A stretch of 64,000 nucleotides of DNA from Rana temporaria (GCF_905171775.1 NC_053491.1:397761838-397825837), one strand, 5' to 3'. Positions 31,221 to 43,860 are shown, numbered from the stretch's first letter. Notes: a model not told the origin generated them from the sequence alone. Numbers and translations are program-made.

Positions 31221-31926
31221 ATACTGCTTTATAGTACAGTCACGTTGTTCTGCCCAAGGAAGTTTATGGTATCACCCAGCAGTCACATCATTGGTAATGT
31301 GTAGCTGCACTTCATAGTATCAGTCCAGTTTCTGAACTTGCTAGTATGCCAAGCCAACCCCGCATACACGGCTTGAGGGGGTGTGTGCCATCAGCCAATG
31401 AGCAGAGAGCCAGGTGGTAAATTGTAATTACAAAATGTGTAATCACATAACAGATTCTGAAGGCCAATAAGCGCTCATCAGAACGTTAAATGCCTGACCC
31501 AGAAGCCAAACATTCTGAGTAACTATAATTCTGTAAATGAATATGTGACACAAAGAATTTTGTCTTCCAAGGCGATAACAAATGTCAATCTTCTCAATTC
31601 TTCGCACAAAAAAGAGAATAACCTGGCTTTCTGGATGGCATATGAGATAAGTCCTATTAGCGTATTTAATTTACAGTTCTTTTACCTTGGGAATATACAT
31701 TTCCTTGCAACACAAAATTTCTTTCTTGGCACCAAGCTGAGTTAACAGCAGTGTTAAATAAAAAATAAATGTGTTACCTAATTTAATTGGATTATAGATG
31801 AGAAAAGAGTATTTTAGAATTGGAGAAAAGTAAACTTTAGTATATTTTATGTCCTGTAATAATTGTCGATGTTGTTTATTCAGAACTAACCTAACGCTAT
31901 AGAGCCTGAGGAGAACTTAGGTTCTC
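31221..31926. other. Unassigned DNA
   Basis: Nothing with coding or repeat boundaries was recognised here. Confidence 0.35.
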
Positions 31927-31929
31927 TAA

Positions 31930-32247
31930 TGCCTTGTACACACGATCAGAATTTTCGATGAAAAAAGTTAGACAGAGTTTTTTCATCGGATATTCTGACT
32001 GTGTGTGTGCCTCATCGGATATTTTCCATCGGAAATTCCGACGGACTTAGAAAGAGAACATGTTTCTATAGCAAATTCTAATCGTCTGTGTGGAACTCCG
32101 ATGGAGAAAAAAACATGCATGCTCAGAATCAAGTCGACGCATGCTCGGAAGCATTGAATTTCATTTTTCTCGGCTCGTCATAGTGTTGTACCTCACCGCG
32201 ATTAGGACGGTCAGAATTTGGTGTGACCGTGTGTATCCAAGACAGCT
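31930..32247. mobile_element. GTACACACG-family MITE, CAGAATTTTCGATG arm type
   Basis: It starts TGCCTTGTACACACGATCAG after TAA (31927-31929) and contains facing blocks (TTTTTTCATCGGA, TCGATGAAAAAA, CGGAATTTCC-like). The right end, GACCGTGTGTATCCAAG, has diverged and no matching target repeat is evident. The segment after it (32260-32340) resembles internal sequence of the TTAA element at 60810-61653. Confidence 0.5.
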
Positions 32248-32800
32248 TGAGTTAGGAGTCAGTGGAAAAAGGGGAGGATCAGAGAAGACAGAATCAAACA
32301 GCCTTTTTACACAATTAACCCCTTAGGTTCCACATTAAGTATAACAAGCATGCTTTACTGCATATACAGGCTGATTTTACTATTGTGGGTTTTACTTTAT
32401 TTTACTTTTATATTGTAATGAAAAATCCATTCTAGAAATGAATGCAATTTAAAGCTATTGGGGCAAAAATTATTTTAGAAACTGAGAAAAAAAAAATTTC
32501 AGTGAAATATCAAACTAACTGAAATCTGATCACTGTACAAAGTGATTCCAACAGATGTGATCCTACAGAGATGCAAATTAGGCACTCCGTAATGTTGCTT
32601 TCCTATGTGAACGTGTAGTAATGAGGACACAGAAAACTGCAATCACTGACTTTATAATCGATTTAAAACACTTTATTTAAAGCCAAAGTGTGACCATCTA
32701 AAAATGCCACGTAACACAGAGAGAAATTGGATCATTCAAAGCTGGAGAGTGATATATATAGGTCCTGTTTTGGGGGTAGAATTTAGGAAGACACACTTGG
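32248..32800. other. Fragment of a TTAA-family repeat, then unassigned DNA
   Basis: 32272-32335 (GAGGATCAGAGAAGACAGAA ... TTTTTACACAATTAACCCCTT) is nearly the same as 39815-39880, showing a shared repeat. The rest is AT-rich with no recognised feature. Confidence 0.4.
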
Positions 32801-32970
32801 GGTTGATTTACTAAAACTGGCGAGTGCAATATCTGATGCAGCTCTGCATATAAACCAATCAGCTTCCATTTTTTTTGTCAAAGTTTAATTGAACAAGCTG
32901 AAGGTAGAAGCTGATTGGCTATCATGTAAAACTGCACCAGATTTTGCACTCTACAGTTTTGGCAAATAAG
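32801..32970. mobile_element. Foldback MITE, TGATTTACTAAA family, copy 2
   Basis: GGTTGATTTACTAAAACTGG at the left faces CAGTTTTGGCAAATAAG at the right, and the inner arms AACCAATCAGCTTC / GAAGCTGATTGGC pair. It is homologous to 5483-5624. Confidence 0.65.
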
Positions 32971-33018
32971 ACCTACTGACCATGGTCTGTTTACTCATTA
33001 GTGCCAACTACATAGTGT

Positions 33019-33406
33019 CAGGGCTGTTGCAAGGATTTTTGACATTCTAGGCAAATCCTCATTTTTCTGCCCCCATTGGCCCCACCCCCTTTGCCCTGCG
33101 CATGTATACCCAATTTTTTGATGAATTGCCCATCAAACGCAGCCTCACCAGCGCCCATCAAATGCAGCCTCACCAGCGCCCATCGTGGAATGTTTGCGTA
33201 CTTCCATTTGTTCGGAAGATGGCACACAAATGCAGTCCTCTGCTCCTCTGACACTATGTGCGAATGGAGCGGCGGCTGCCTGCTGATGCCTAGACTTAGT
33301 AGCTTGCTGCAGAGAGAAGAGAGAAGGAACACCAGTGGCTGGACGCCCTAGGCAGCAGTAAGCCTTAGGTGGCTGACTAGTTTGCCTAGTGGTAGCCCCA
33401 GCCCTG
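33019..33406. mobile_element. hAT-like non-autonomous element
   Basis: The 388-bp element begins CAGGGCTGTTGCAAGG and ends GGTAGCCCCAGCCCTG. It is flanked by the 8-bp repeat CATAGTGT (33011-33018) / CATGGTGT (33407-33414), one mismatch. CAG/CTG ends with an 8-bp duplication are typical of hAT transposons. It contains two tandem units of CAGCCTCACCAGCGCCCATC, also found at 37743-37890. Confidence 0.75.
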
Positions 33407-33414
33407 CATGGTGT

Positions 33415-34346
33415 GGATAAGAGAAGGGGGTGTGTGGCAGTGGCTGCATTAATCTACCATAGCCTAGGTTTACATTTTACGATTTGGCATATGATTTGAC
33501 ATGTCAAATCACGTGCCAATTGCCGGCTATTTCCAGCAATGGCACCGTCCGAACCGGTGTGGTGTCAGCTTTGTGGTGCCGCACCGATTCCCAGATGTAG
33601 TTCCTGTACTACTTTTTGCGACTTTAGGGGGCAATTTGTATAAACATCTGTGCAGAAATAACACTTTTATAAGAAAGTACCAAATATGTTATTTTGAATG
33701 ACACCCCTGAGGTGCTTTGTTAGGACTAAAGGCTAATAACATGTTGAACTTTTTAAACAAAATTGCAGAAGTAAATGCCATAACTACAAAGATGTTCAAA
33801 TATGTCAGGTAGAATTTTCATCCATTCCTAAAGTTTACCCTTTTTTCTCAAAAGATTCCGGTTGTGTCATATGCACTTCTCCTCAGAACATTCCACATAT
33901 GTATGATGGGACTTAGACAACTGAGCTGAGAAGGGAAGCACCTAAAAGTTATCTTGATGCTTCTCAAATAATTGACTCAACTGGCAATGTGATGGGTTAG
34001 ACTGTCAGCCTTAATTTAAATGTTGTCATTGGTATAGACTGGCGGGGTAAAATAAATATTGCAAAGAATGTTTGCATACACTGTGTCATGGTTCTAAAGC
34101 CTCAGGGAATCAAAAGTATTTTAAATACCCTACTCTACATTCCTCTGTGGGTTTGTACAGTTCATAAATGGAAGTTTGATTTCCCTGCATCTTTTGTTTT
34201 TCTCTCTGAGTAATCATTCATATCTGTCCTGGGTCTTCTGCACCTGTACCTGCAGGTTTACTTAATAAGGTAGAGCATAGCATAATGAAAGTAAGGTTGG
34301 CCTAATATGGAATGATTTACCTTTTTTATCTTACAATGGTGATTTT
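33415..34346. other. Unassigned DNA
   Basis: No gene or bounded repeat was recognised. Confidence 0.35.
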
Positions 34347-35028
34347 GGCCCGGATTCAGAAAGCAGTTAAGACGGCGTATCTCCAGATACGCTGTCGTAA
34401 CTCTGAGTGCGGGCCGTCGCATCTCGGCGTCTGATTCATAGAATCAGATACGCCTCAATGTTGCCTAGATACGAGCGGCGTAGGTCTCCTACGCCGTCGT
34501 ATCTTAGGGTGCAATATTTACGCTGACTGCTAGGGGCGCTTCCCTAGACTTCCGGGTTGAATATGCAAATTAGGTAGATACGCCGATTCAGAAACGTACG
34601 TCCGCCCGGTGCATTTTTTTACGTCGTTTACATAAGGCTTTTTCCGGCGTAAAGTTACCCCTGCTATATGAGGCGTAGCCAATGTTAAGTATGGACGTCG
34701 GGCCAGCGTCAAATTTTGCGTTGTTTACGTCGTTTGCGTAAGTCGTTCGCGAATAGGGCTTTGCGTAAGTTACGTTCACGTCGAAACCAATAAGGCTTTG
34801 CGGCATAATTTGGAGCATGCGCACTGGGATACGTCCACGGACGGCGCATGCGCCGTTCGTAAAAAGCGTCTTTTACGTGGGGTCACGAGTAATTACACTA
34901 CGCAGCCATAACTTACAGCGCAAGTTCTTTCTGAATACGGGACCTGCTGCTGTAAGTTACGGCGGCGTAGTGTATCGGAGATACGCTACGCCCGCCGAAA
35001 GATAAGCAAATGTATCTGAATCCGGGCC
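34347..35028. mobile_element. Harbinger-like foldback MITE, GGCCCGGATTCAG ends
   Basis: The left end GGCCCGGATTCAGAAAGCAG and the right end ...GTATCTGAATCCGGGCC are inverted repeats of about 16 bp. Inside, GGCGTATCTCCAGATACGCTG and GGAGATACGCTACGCC echo each other. The flanks TTT (34344-34346) and TTT (35029-35031) could be a 3-bp duplication but are low-complexity. It is rich in ACGTCG/TACGCC motifs and non-coding. Confidence 0.65.
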
Positions 35029-35063
35029 TTTATTTTTATTTACAGAACAATTACTAATAGTCA

Positions 35064-35690
35064 ATAACCACTTGACCTCTGGAAGATTTACCCCCCTTCA
35101 TGACTAGGCCATTTTTTACAATACTGTACTGCGTTACTTTATCTGGCAATTGCGCAGTCATGCAATTCTGTACCCAAATAAAATGTATGTAATTTTTCCC
35201 CCCACAAATAGAGCTTTTTTTTGGTGGTATTTGATCACCACTGCATTTTTTCTTTATTTTTTTTGCGCTATAAACAAAAAAAGACTGACAATTTTGAAAA
35301 AAATAGGGGGGGTTGCTTATTAAAGCGGGAGGCACTAACTGACCATTTTGACACTTTGTGGGAATTAGTGACACTAAAACTGTGATCAGTGCTAAAAAAT
35401 ATGCACTGTCACTGTAGTAATGACACTGGCTGGGAAGGGGTTTAACATCTAGGGTGATCAAAGGGTTAAATGTGTACCTAGCCAGTGTATTTGTGTACTG
35501 TGTGTGGTGTTTTTACTATGGGATGTGATAGAAAATCCATCATATTCCCACTCTCAGGACGGAGCCCTGTCTTGTGTACATAGAGCTCTGTCCAGCATCT
35601 CTTCTTGACAATCGGCAGGTGCTTACGGACATCCATTAGGTGTGTGCCCCTGCCTGGAAATATATATACATGATTCTGCACAGTAGCAGT
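35064..35690. mobile_element. Degenerate CCACTT/TTAA-family copy
   Basis: The left end AATAACCACTTGACCTCTGG, then CAATTGCGCAGTCATGCAA, GGTGGTATTTGATCACCACTG and GTGATCAGTGCTAAAAA follow the same order as in 6941-7835. The TTAA site has decayed to ATAA and the right boundary is uncertain. Confidence 0.5.
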
Positions 35691-35909
35691 AATAGTGCTG
35701 TAGGGTGGCCATTAAATGTATAAACTGGTAAGTAAAACTAATGTTATGACATGTCAGAAAATAATTCAGTTTTTTAGATTATCATGAAAAACAATACTGT
35801 TTTCTGGCATATGGAGAATGGCACCAGTGTTTTAAGGAGGTTCAGAAACCTGAATCCTCAACTTCTTTATTAACATTTTCCACCCTTAACCGTAACACAT
35901 CATCTAAAC

Positions 35910-36338
35910 CAGGTGTGCCCAACCAGTGGCCCGGGGGCCACATGTGGCGTGCGGAGCCCTCTTATGTGGCCCATGACCTCCTACTCTGGGATGGAATAGA
36001 ATAGAATATTGTTATTAAAGGTACGTTTTTATTACTAAAATCCAAGTGTATTCATACTGTTCTGCAGTGGTTACTAGGCTGCTTTCAAACTAATCCACAG
36101 GTACAGAAAAGTGCACCTGCGGGTTACCTGCACTGAGCCATAGACTATTACCTCTGAGGCGTGAGAGTGCAGGATGTTAATTTTTCACTACTTAAGTAGT
36201 TTACAGCATTTAGTTTATAAAAAATCCTTTTCGTGATTGAGAGTTTAAAGTTGACCTTTCTTTGTTATAAAATCGGCATTCTCAATTTCTTTGGAAATAT
36301 TTTTCGGCACACTGTGCTCAAAAGGTTGCCTACCCCTG
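35910..36338. mobile_element. Candidate hAT-like element
   Basis: The start CAGGTGTGCCCAACCAGTGG and the end CAAAAGGTTGCCTACCCCTG are imperfect inverted repeats of the CAGG..CCTG type used by hAT elements. The flanking 8-mers do not match, so the call rests on the ends alone. Confidence 0.4.
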
Positions 36339-37178
36339 GCTTACATCTATTTAAACAATTAACTTCTAGTGAGTCAAAAAGCTTGTGTAATCATAATAAG
36401 CATGTATATTATTTGACTAGCAGAATAATCCTTTTGTCTTTTAACCAACATATTGGCAAAAATTGTTCTCATATTTTAAAATGTTTATAGTTGCATTATA
36501 AAAGGGGGAGTTTGGAACAAAAGTAGCGTAGTGAACAACCAGGTTGCTATTCTGAGAATATAAAAAATAAAATAATAATTTGTTCCCTTTTTATTACACT
36601 TTTTCCCATACATACATTTTCCATACATGTTCGGATTATTAACTGCTGTCCCCAAGGACCATGAAAGCAGCAATGTTTAAGTTTGAGTTAGACGAGCTGA
36701 AAAACCTTCTAATGATGAGAAATCAGTGTTACAACACCTAGAGAAAGGGGAATACCCTTAATCAATAGATGGATAATTTAAAGCAATGTTCCAAATTTTA
36801 GGCTGTTACTGTACTTTATAAGAACATTAAAAAACAACATGGTTCTGGTAGTCTAAGGTGCTCATTATAACACAGAGAGATTTTTAAACTTGTAACACTG
36901 GGAAGGATCAAAGCGGCACATGCTACTGTCAGCTCAGGAAGAGTAAAGTGATAGATAATGGCAGCCAGATAACGTGTGCGAACATTGCCATATATATGTA
37001 ATACATCAATCTCAGGAAGATATATGGGCAGCCTATAAACAATGGCAGTAGGTCTGGACTACACATGCGTACCCTATACCAAAGCACAAATTATTTTATT
37101 ACTAAAAAAAAATCATCTTTGATTGGATAATAAAGCAGAACTAAATTGTATCTGAGCATTACGATCTGAAAATTCTAT
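36339..37178. other. Unassigned AT-rich DNA
   Basis: No supported gene or repeat was found. Confidence 0.35.
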
Positions 37179-37182
37179 TTAA

Positions 37183-37567
37183 AGTGGTTGTAAACCCTCC
37201 TTGCTGACTTTTACCTATAGGGAAGCCTAGAATAAGGCTTACCTATAGGTAGTGGAAATATCTCCTAAATATGCGCTGTTTAGGAGATATTTCCCTTGTA
37301 GTGCGTCGATGATGTCATCAGCACATGTGCTGTGAAGAAACGGACCTCAGTGCCGTTTCTTCCCCAGCGTGTGCCATGACTCACAGTCACTGAGCCGGAG
37401 TCCACGGCCCTGGAAGGAAGAGGGGCGAAGATGGATGCAGTCTGCACAGGGGACAGCGTGGGATTCCTTTGCAGGTAAGTGTCAAATAATTGGCTAGTAT
37501 GCAATGTATTCTAGCCCATTATGCTTTTAATTTGTAGGGTTTCCAGGGAGCAGGGTTTACTTCCTCT
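37183..37567. mobile_element. TTAA-target MITE, AGTGGTTGTAAACCCT ends
   Basis: The element lies between TTAA 37179-37182 and 37568-37571. Its ends AGTGGTTGTAAACCCT and AGGGTTTACTTCCTCTT are partly inverted. Two nearby hairpins (ATAGGGAAGCCT..AGGCTTACCTAT; AATATCTCCTAA..TTAGGAGATATT) lie inside. No transposase is present. Confidence 0.65.
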
Positions 37568-37571
37568 TTAA

Positions 37572-37886
37572 AATGTTACTAAATCCAAGACCCTGTATTC
37601 ACTATATCTGGTCTCCCACAGTCAGGGCTGGTGCAAAGATTTTGACACCCTAATTTTGCTGCCCCACTTGGCTTCACCCCTCACTCCACCCCCTTTTCCC
37701 TGCTCACATAAAACCACACCTTTTTAATAAAGCACACTTTAAATGCAGCCCACCAGCACCCATCAAATGCAGCCTCACCAGAGCCCATCAATGCAGCCTC
37801 ACCAGCGCCCATCAAATGCAGCCTCACCAGCGCCCATCAAATGCAGCCTCACCAGAGCCCATCAATGCAGCCTCACCAGCACCCAT
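37572..37886. mobile_element. TTAA-family fragment interrupted by a hAT-like start
   Basis: AATGTTACTAAATCCAAGAC ... CTATATCTGGTCTC (37572-37616) matches the two ends of the element at 60810-61653. At 37623 a hAT-like start, CAGGGCTGGTGCAAAG, begins; it resembles 33019-33406. Its right end was not found. Confidence 0.45.
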
Positions 37887-37890
37887 CAGG
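37743..37890. repeat. 25-bp minisatellite
   Basis: The unit AATGCAGCCTCACCAGCGCC followed by CATCA is repeated about six times with small length changes. The same unit occurs twice in the hAT element at 33019-33406. Confidence 0.85.
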
Positions 37891-38086
37891 GCCACCATAA
37901 GGGGGGTACAGGCAGTACACCTGTAAGGGGCCCGGAGGTCCCCAGGGCCCCGGATGGCAACCCCCTTAAAAACAATTATTTTTAATTTTTTTTTTAGGGG
38001 TCCGGAGGTCCCCAGGGGCCCGGAGGCCTACAGGGCCCCAGGTGGCAACTCCCCTTTTTTTAATTTATTTTTTATAAAAAAAAAAA

Positions 38087-38125
<39 letters not shown>

Positions 38126-38186
38126 TTATTAAAGGGCCCCGGATGACAACCCCCCTTTTTTTTATAAAAAACTATTTTTTTTTATT

Positions 38187-38925
<739 letters not shown>

Positions 38926-39023
38926 TATATATATATTATTAAAGGGCCCCGGATGGCAACCCCACTTTTTTTATAAACATTTTTTTTTTTATTTATATCA
39001 TTTTATTTCTTTTTTTTTCTTTT

Positions 39024-39078
<55 letters not shown>

Positions 39079-39332
39079 TTTCTTTTTATATTATTATTTA
39101 AGGGCTCAGAGGTCCCCAGGGCCCCATGTGGCAAACTCCCTTTTTTTTATTTTTATAAATGTTTATTTTTTTATTTTTGTTTATATATATATATATTTTT
39201 TTTTATTATTAAAGGGCCCAGAGGTCCCCAGGGCCCTGGATGGCAACCCCCCCTTTTTTTTTATAAATGTTTATTTTTTTTTTTTTATATATATATTTTT
39301 TATTTATTTTTATTAAAGGGCCCAGAGGTTTC

Positions 39333-39335
<3 letters not shown>

Positions 39336-39387
<52 letters not shown>
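39336..39387. repeat. (TTA)n microsatellite
   Basis: About 17 uninterrupted TTA triplets lie inside the AT-rich array. Confidence 0.95.
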
Positions 39388-39639
39388 AGGGCCCAAAGGT
39401 CCCGGATGGCAACCCTCCATTTTTGTAAATAATTTTTATAAAAAATAATAATTTTTATATATATATATATATTTATTTATTTTTTATTAAAGGGCCCAGA
39501 GGTCCCCAGGGCCCCGGATGGCTACCCCCCTTTTCTTATATATATATATTTTTTATTTCTTATTTTTTTGTAAAGGCCCCCCCCCCCCGCTTCTCAATTT
39601 CAGGTAGCAGCACCCCCCCCCCGCTTCTTTTCATTCTCC

Positions 39640-39894
39640 TCTGGCTGGACCCCTGACCCTTGTCTGGACAGCGCTGATTGGCCCTGTGCTAATCACATGC
39701 ACTCTCCCCCCCAAAAAAATCTCTCTAGCAGTACACATCAAAAACTGAGCATATGCAGACTGCCCACAAAGGCTCTGTGCTATCAGTAGATGGATTGGGG
39801 ACAGTAAAAGAAGGGGAGGATCAGAGAAGACAGGATCAAACAGCCTTTTTACACAATGCACAGGATTAACCCCTTGGGTTCCACAGTGCGTATG
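39640..39894. mobile_element. Fragment of the TTAA element family of 60810-61653
   Basis: GGACCCCTGACCCTTGTCTG ... GCTGATTGGCCCTGTGCTAA and TAGCAGTACACATCAAA match 61540-61635, and 39815-39880 matches 32272-32335. It is probably the continuation of the fragment at 37572 beyond the inserted array. Confidence 0.45.
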
Positions 39895-40000
39895 CTTTGT
39901 GCACTGGTACAAATCATTTAGTGGAGTGGGGATTATGATGCAGGGTTGTTTTTCAGGGGTTGGACTTGGCCCCTTAGTTCCAGTGAAGGGAACTCTTAAG

Positions 40001-41814
40001 CAGGCCCGTCGGAACACAACAGGCAAAGCAAGCAACTGCTTGGGGCCCCGAGCTGGCCAGGGGCCCCGAGCTGGCCAGGGGCCCCAGCAGGACGGGCCCT
40101 TACCTTGCCGCTGTGCAGCCGCTTAGGGTGCCTATGTTTGTCCCTGGTCCTGTACAGTTTCAATGGAGGACACAGCCTGTCAGCCAGCACAGCCACTGCA
40201 TTTCCTGGACTGGTTGCTAGGGCCGCACCGCTTGGCGTCTAGTAACCAGTGATGTCACTCACTGTCAGGAGGGAAGCCCTCGCTTACTGCTGCACAACTC
40301 TCTGGGGCCCCGCCCCTCCTCCGGCGCCCAGTGGCATTTAGGGGTCTTCACTCGTCTCCATGTGATCTGAAGCTTTCCCAGGCAGCTGCACACTGGCTGC
40401 TAACTTCTCTCTCTCCCTCCCGCACTCCTTTGGGCATAACAGCAAGTAGAAGAACCGTGCTGGCAGTGACAGTGAGTACACTTGATATATCACAGGGATC
40501 CAGCCTGACAGATGCCTCTGATCCTTCCCACGCGTTCCCCCTTCCTCTCCCTGTGCTTGATAATGGAGGTGAAGTCCGCTCCAGCCAGCTACTGTCTCTG
40601 TCTGATGTTTTTACAATCACTCCACGGTGCCTCTCTGATACTCCCCCGTGCTCCCCCCCCCCCCTCCTCTACTTGGGCTTGATAACAGAGGTCACTGCAA
40701 TGGCTCGTTTTTAGCCTCACAGACTGCACACCTCCTGTCCCTGCTTTCTCAGCATGCCTGGTTGCTGCTCCCTCAAACACCACAGTAGAAGAGGGGGCAC
40801 ATTAATGTCTGATTCACACTGCTGCAATGTCATACATCACATGTGATTCGCACCTCACTGCTGTGCAAATCTCATGTGATGTCTGTGAGTCTTACCCTAA
40901 GGGGCTCTCTACCACTGGAGTTGTCTGATTTTTGTGCTGGAGCTAGAGAATACTCAAAACTGGCTGTGTTGGAAAGGTTCTGGCTACAAACAGAGCACAC
41001 AAGTACTGTACATAAGCTGACATGTTGTAACCTATCATTTTAAAAAAAAATGTAATGTAGCGGGCGGGGAGGGGGTGTGTTGTCATATTCTGCTCCCTAT
41101 CGCAGAATGTTGCAGAAGTCACGTGGCGGCCAACTGCGCATGCGCAATGCGCTCCAACGGCAAATGCGATGCGTTCCACAGGATTTACGACACTACACTC
41201 CAGTGAACCCATCACAATTTGTCACACGGAGCGGGGGGAGAGAGAGAGAGAGACACATTCTGAGCGACAGAGAAATAGACATATAGAGATACTGAGATAC
41301 ATTCAGAGCGAGAGAGAGATGGCGTACATATATTGTATATAACGGAAGTAATGCACATAGGGAAGGTAATCACCCCCCTGAGCCCCGGTTCTCTCTCAGT
41401 ATCTCTATATCTGTATCCCTCTCTCGCTCTGAATGTATCTCAGTATCTCTATTTCTCTCTCGCTCTGAATGTGTGTGTCTCTCTCTCTCTCCCCTCGCTC
41501 TGTGTATGCTAATATGTCACTTCCGTGACAAATTGTGATGGTTTTACTGAAGGGTAGTGTCGTAAATCCTGTGGAACGCATTGCACTTGCGGTTGGAACG
41601 CATTGCGCATGCGCAGTTGTCCGCCACGTGACTTCTGCAGCATTCTACGATAGGCAGCAGAATGTGACAATACAGGGGCCCCCAGGGGGTGGGGCATAAA
41701 AAGAACATAGGGAGGGAGGAGGGGGCCGGCGGATGTAAAAAGAACATGGGGGGGGGGTGGGGGGCCTCCATGTCCATTTTGCTTGGGGCCCCCAAATTCC
41801 TTCAAACGGCCCTG
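40001..41814. mobile_element. hAT-like non-autonomous element, 1.8 kb
   Basis: It starts CAGGCCCGTCGGAACAC and ends CAAACGGCCCTG. It is flanked by the exact 8-bp repeat CTCTTAAG (39993-40000 and 41815-41822), which splits the Tc1 transposase codons. The interior has tandem GGGGCCCCGAGCTGGCCA units, a long inverted repeat (41083-41665) and no transposase. Confidence 0.85.
41083..41665. repeat. Inverted repeat with GA/CT-rich centre
   Basis: The left arm (ATTCTGCTCCCTATCGCAGAATG ... GCGCATGCGCAATGCG ... ACACGGAGCG) is the imperfect reverse complement of the right arm (GTGACAAATTGTGATGG ... CGCATTGCGCATGCGCAG ... CATTCTACGATAGGCAGCAG). The centre is GAGAGA/CTCTCT-rich. Together they look like a separate foldback element inside the hAT copy. 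Confidence 0.75.
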
Positions 41815-42096
41815 CTCTTAAGGCATCAGCATACCAAGATAATTCGAACAATTTCAGGCTCCCAACTTTGTGGGAACAGTTTAGGGATGGCCCCTTCGAG
41901 ACTGCGTGTCAGGCCTTCTCGTCCACATCAGTGCCGGACCTCACAAATGCGCTTCTGGAAGAATGGTCAAACATTCCCATAGACACACTCCTAAACCTTG
42001 TTGACATCCTTCCCAGAATAGTTGAAGCTACCATAGCTGCAAAGGGTGGGCCAACTCAATATTGAACCCTACGGACTAAGACTGGGATACCATTAA

Positions 42097-43803
42097 CCAC
42101 TTAAGGACCGCCTAACGCCGATATGCGTCGGCAGAATGGCACGGCTGGGCACAATCACGTACCTGTAGGTGATTGTTAAATGCCCAGCCGTGGGTCGCGG
42201 GTGCGCGCCCGCGACCCGGTCCGAAGCCCTGTGACCGCGGACCCGATCGCAGCCGGAGTCCCGCGATTGGTGCCCGGAGCTGAAGAACGGGGAGAGGTGT
42301 GTGTAAACACACCTTCCCCGTTCTTCACAGTGGCGCTGTCATTGATCATGTGTTCCCTGATATAGGGAAACACGATCAATGACGTCTCACATCCCCCTAC
42401 AGTTAGAAACACATATGAGGTCACACTTAACCCCTCAGCGCCCCCCAGTGGTTAACTCCCAAACTGCAATTGTCATTTTCACAGTAAACAATGCATTTTT
42501 ATAGAATTTTCTGCTGTGAAAAAAATGTGGTCCCAAAAATGTGTCAGAATTGTCCGATGTGTCCGCCATAATGTCGCAGTCACGAAAAAAAATGCTGATC
42601 GCCTCCATTGGTATTAAAAAAAAAAAAAATGCAATAAAACTATCCCCTATTTTGTAAACACTATAAATTTCGCGCAAACCATTCGATAAAGCGCTTATTG
42701 CAATTTTTTTTACCAAAAATAGGTAGAAGAATACGTATCGGCCTAAAGTGAGGAAAAAAAAAGTTTTTTATATATTTTTGGGGGATATTTATTATAGCTT
42801 CTATTTTTGTTTATAGCGCAAAAAATAAAAACCGCAGAGGTGATCAAATACCACCAAAATAAATCTCTATTTGTGGGGGAAAAAGGACACCAATTTTGTT
42901 TGGAAACAAAAAAGGGTGATTATACTGCGCTGCTTAAAACACACTAATTAATAAGACCAGCTGCTCACACTGCTAACAAAGACGCATTAGCTGGAACAAA
43001 CAGAAACAAAATTGTGTAGCGCTATGGCAAATTAATATCTATAATGGTAGTTCCTCATGGGAACAATGGGAACATAAATAAAGTAACAAATGCAATAAAA
43101 AAAAGTTCTCGTGAAAGATAAAGTCCAATGGTTGTAAACACAAAGTCCATATATCTGTAGACACCACGTGCAAAATGAGGGAACTTGATTAGAATCCCAT
43201 CGAGACAAATTGTGTAGTGAGTGATCACCGCCACCAGTGGTAGTAAATGGAGGCTTACCGAAGATGGTGGACCTGAGCTGCAAAGATCCAAGGTTATCCA
43301 TTTATGATCATACACTGATTGATTACTTCTAGCAAGTTTCTTGGTGATTGCTACTTTGTGTACCCTGTCTGGTACTTGAAGCTTGTTATGACTTGATTGA
43401 CGTACGTCATTTCAGGTCCACCATCTTCGGTAAGCCTCCATTTACTACCACTGGTGGCGGTGATCACTCACTACACAATTTGTCTCGATGGGATTCTAAT
43501 CAAGTTCCCTCATTTTGCACGTGGTGTCTACAGATATATGGACTTTGTGTTTACAACCATTGGACTTTATCTTTCACGAGAACTTTTTTTTATTGCATTT
43601 GTTACTTTATTTATGTTCCCATTGTTCCCATGAGGAACTACCATTATAGATATTAATTTGCCATAGCGCTACACAATTTTGTTTCAATTTTGTTTGGAAG
43701 CCACGTCCCAGGACCGCGCAATTGTCAGTTAAAGCGACGCAGTTGCCGAATTGAAAAAAGGGGCCTGGTCCTTTACCTGCATTTTGGTCCGGGTCTTAAG
43801 TGG
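42097..43803. mobile_element. CCACTT/TTAA-target MITE with inner insertion
   Basis: TTAA flanks (42093-42096, 43804-43807) and ends CCACTTAAGGACCG / CGGGTCTTAAGTGG define it. The outer parts match 44525-45409 in order (GTTAACTCCCAAACTGCAAT-type block, GGTAGAAGAATACGTATCGG, GAGGTGATCAAATACCACCA, CCGCGCAATTGTCAGTTAAA). A foldback sequence of about 770 bp (about 42920-43690) interrupts it between two copies of AATTTTGTTTGGA. Confidence 0.8.
43010..43680. repeat. Near-perfect palindrome with arms of about 265 bp
   Basis: The left arm from AATTGTGTAGCGCTATGGCA to CGAAGATGGTGGACC is repeated inverted from GGTCCACCATCTTCGG to TGCCATAGCGCTACACAATT, with about 140 bp between the arms. Both strands translate to the same 79-residue string, confirming near identity. 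Confidence 0.9.
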
Positions 43804-43860
43804 TTAAAGTTCATATGTGTGTAAAGGCAAGTGTCCCAATACATTTAGTAATATAGTGTA

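Larger units (their letters stand above)
39901..42065 (+). pseudogene. Tc1-like transposase, broken
   Basis: Codons at 39901-40000 give HWYKSFSGVGIMMQGCFSGV and following residues, the strand before the second catalytic motif. After the hAT insertion, 41823-42065 continues with LPTLWEQFRDGPF, then jumps by an internal deletion to TACQAFSSTSVPDLTNALLE and ends at the stop TGA (42063-42065) after AAKGGPTQY. The N-terminal DNA-binding half and the segment with the second catalytic Asp and the Glu are missing, so the copy is inactive. Confidence 0.8.
39895..43860 (+). mobile_element. Tc1/mariner transposon relic with nested insertions
   Basis: The right end, AGTTCATATGTGTGTAAAGG ... CATTTAGTAATATAGTGTA, is the Tc1 terminal repeat also seen at 14686-15456. 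The left end is truncated. It is interrupted by a hAT element (40001-41814) and by a TTAA element (42097-43803). Removing both in thought leaves a short, internally deleted Tc1 copy. Confidence 0.8.

Noticed and set aside
43032..43656. Identical 80-90-codon frames on both strands
   Set aside because: This is a consequence of the palindrome, not a duplicated gene.
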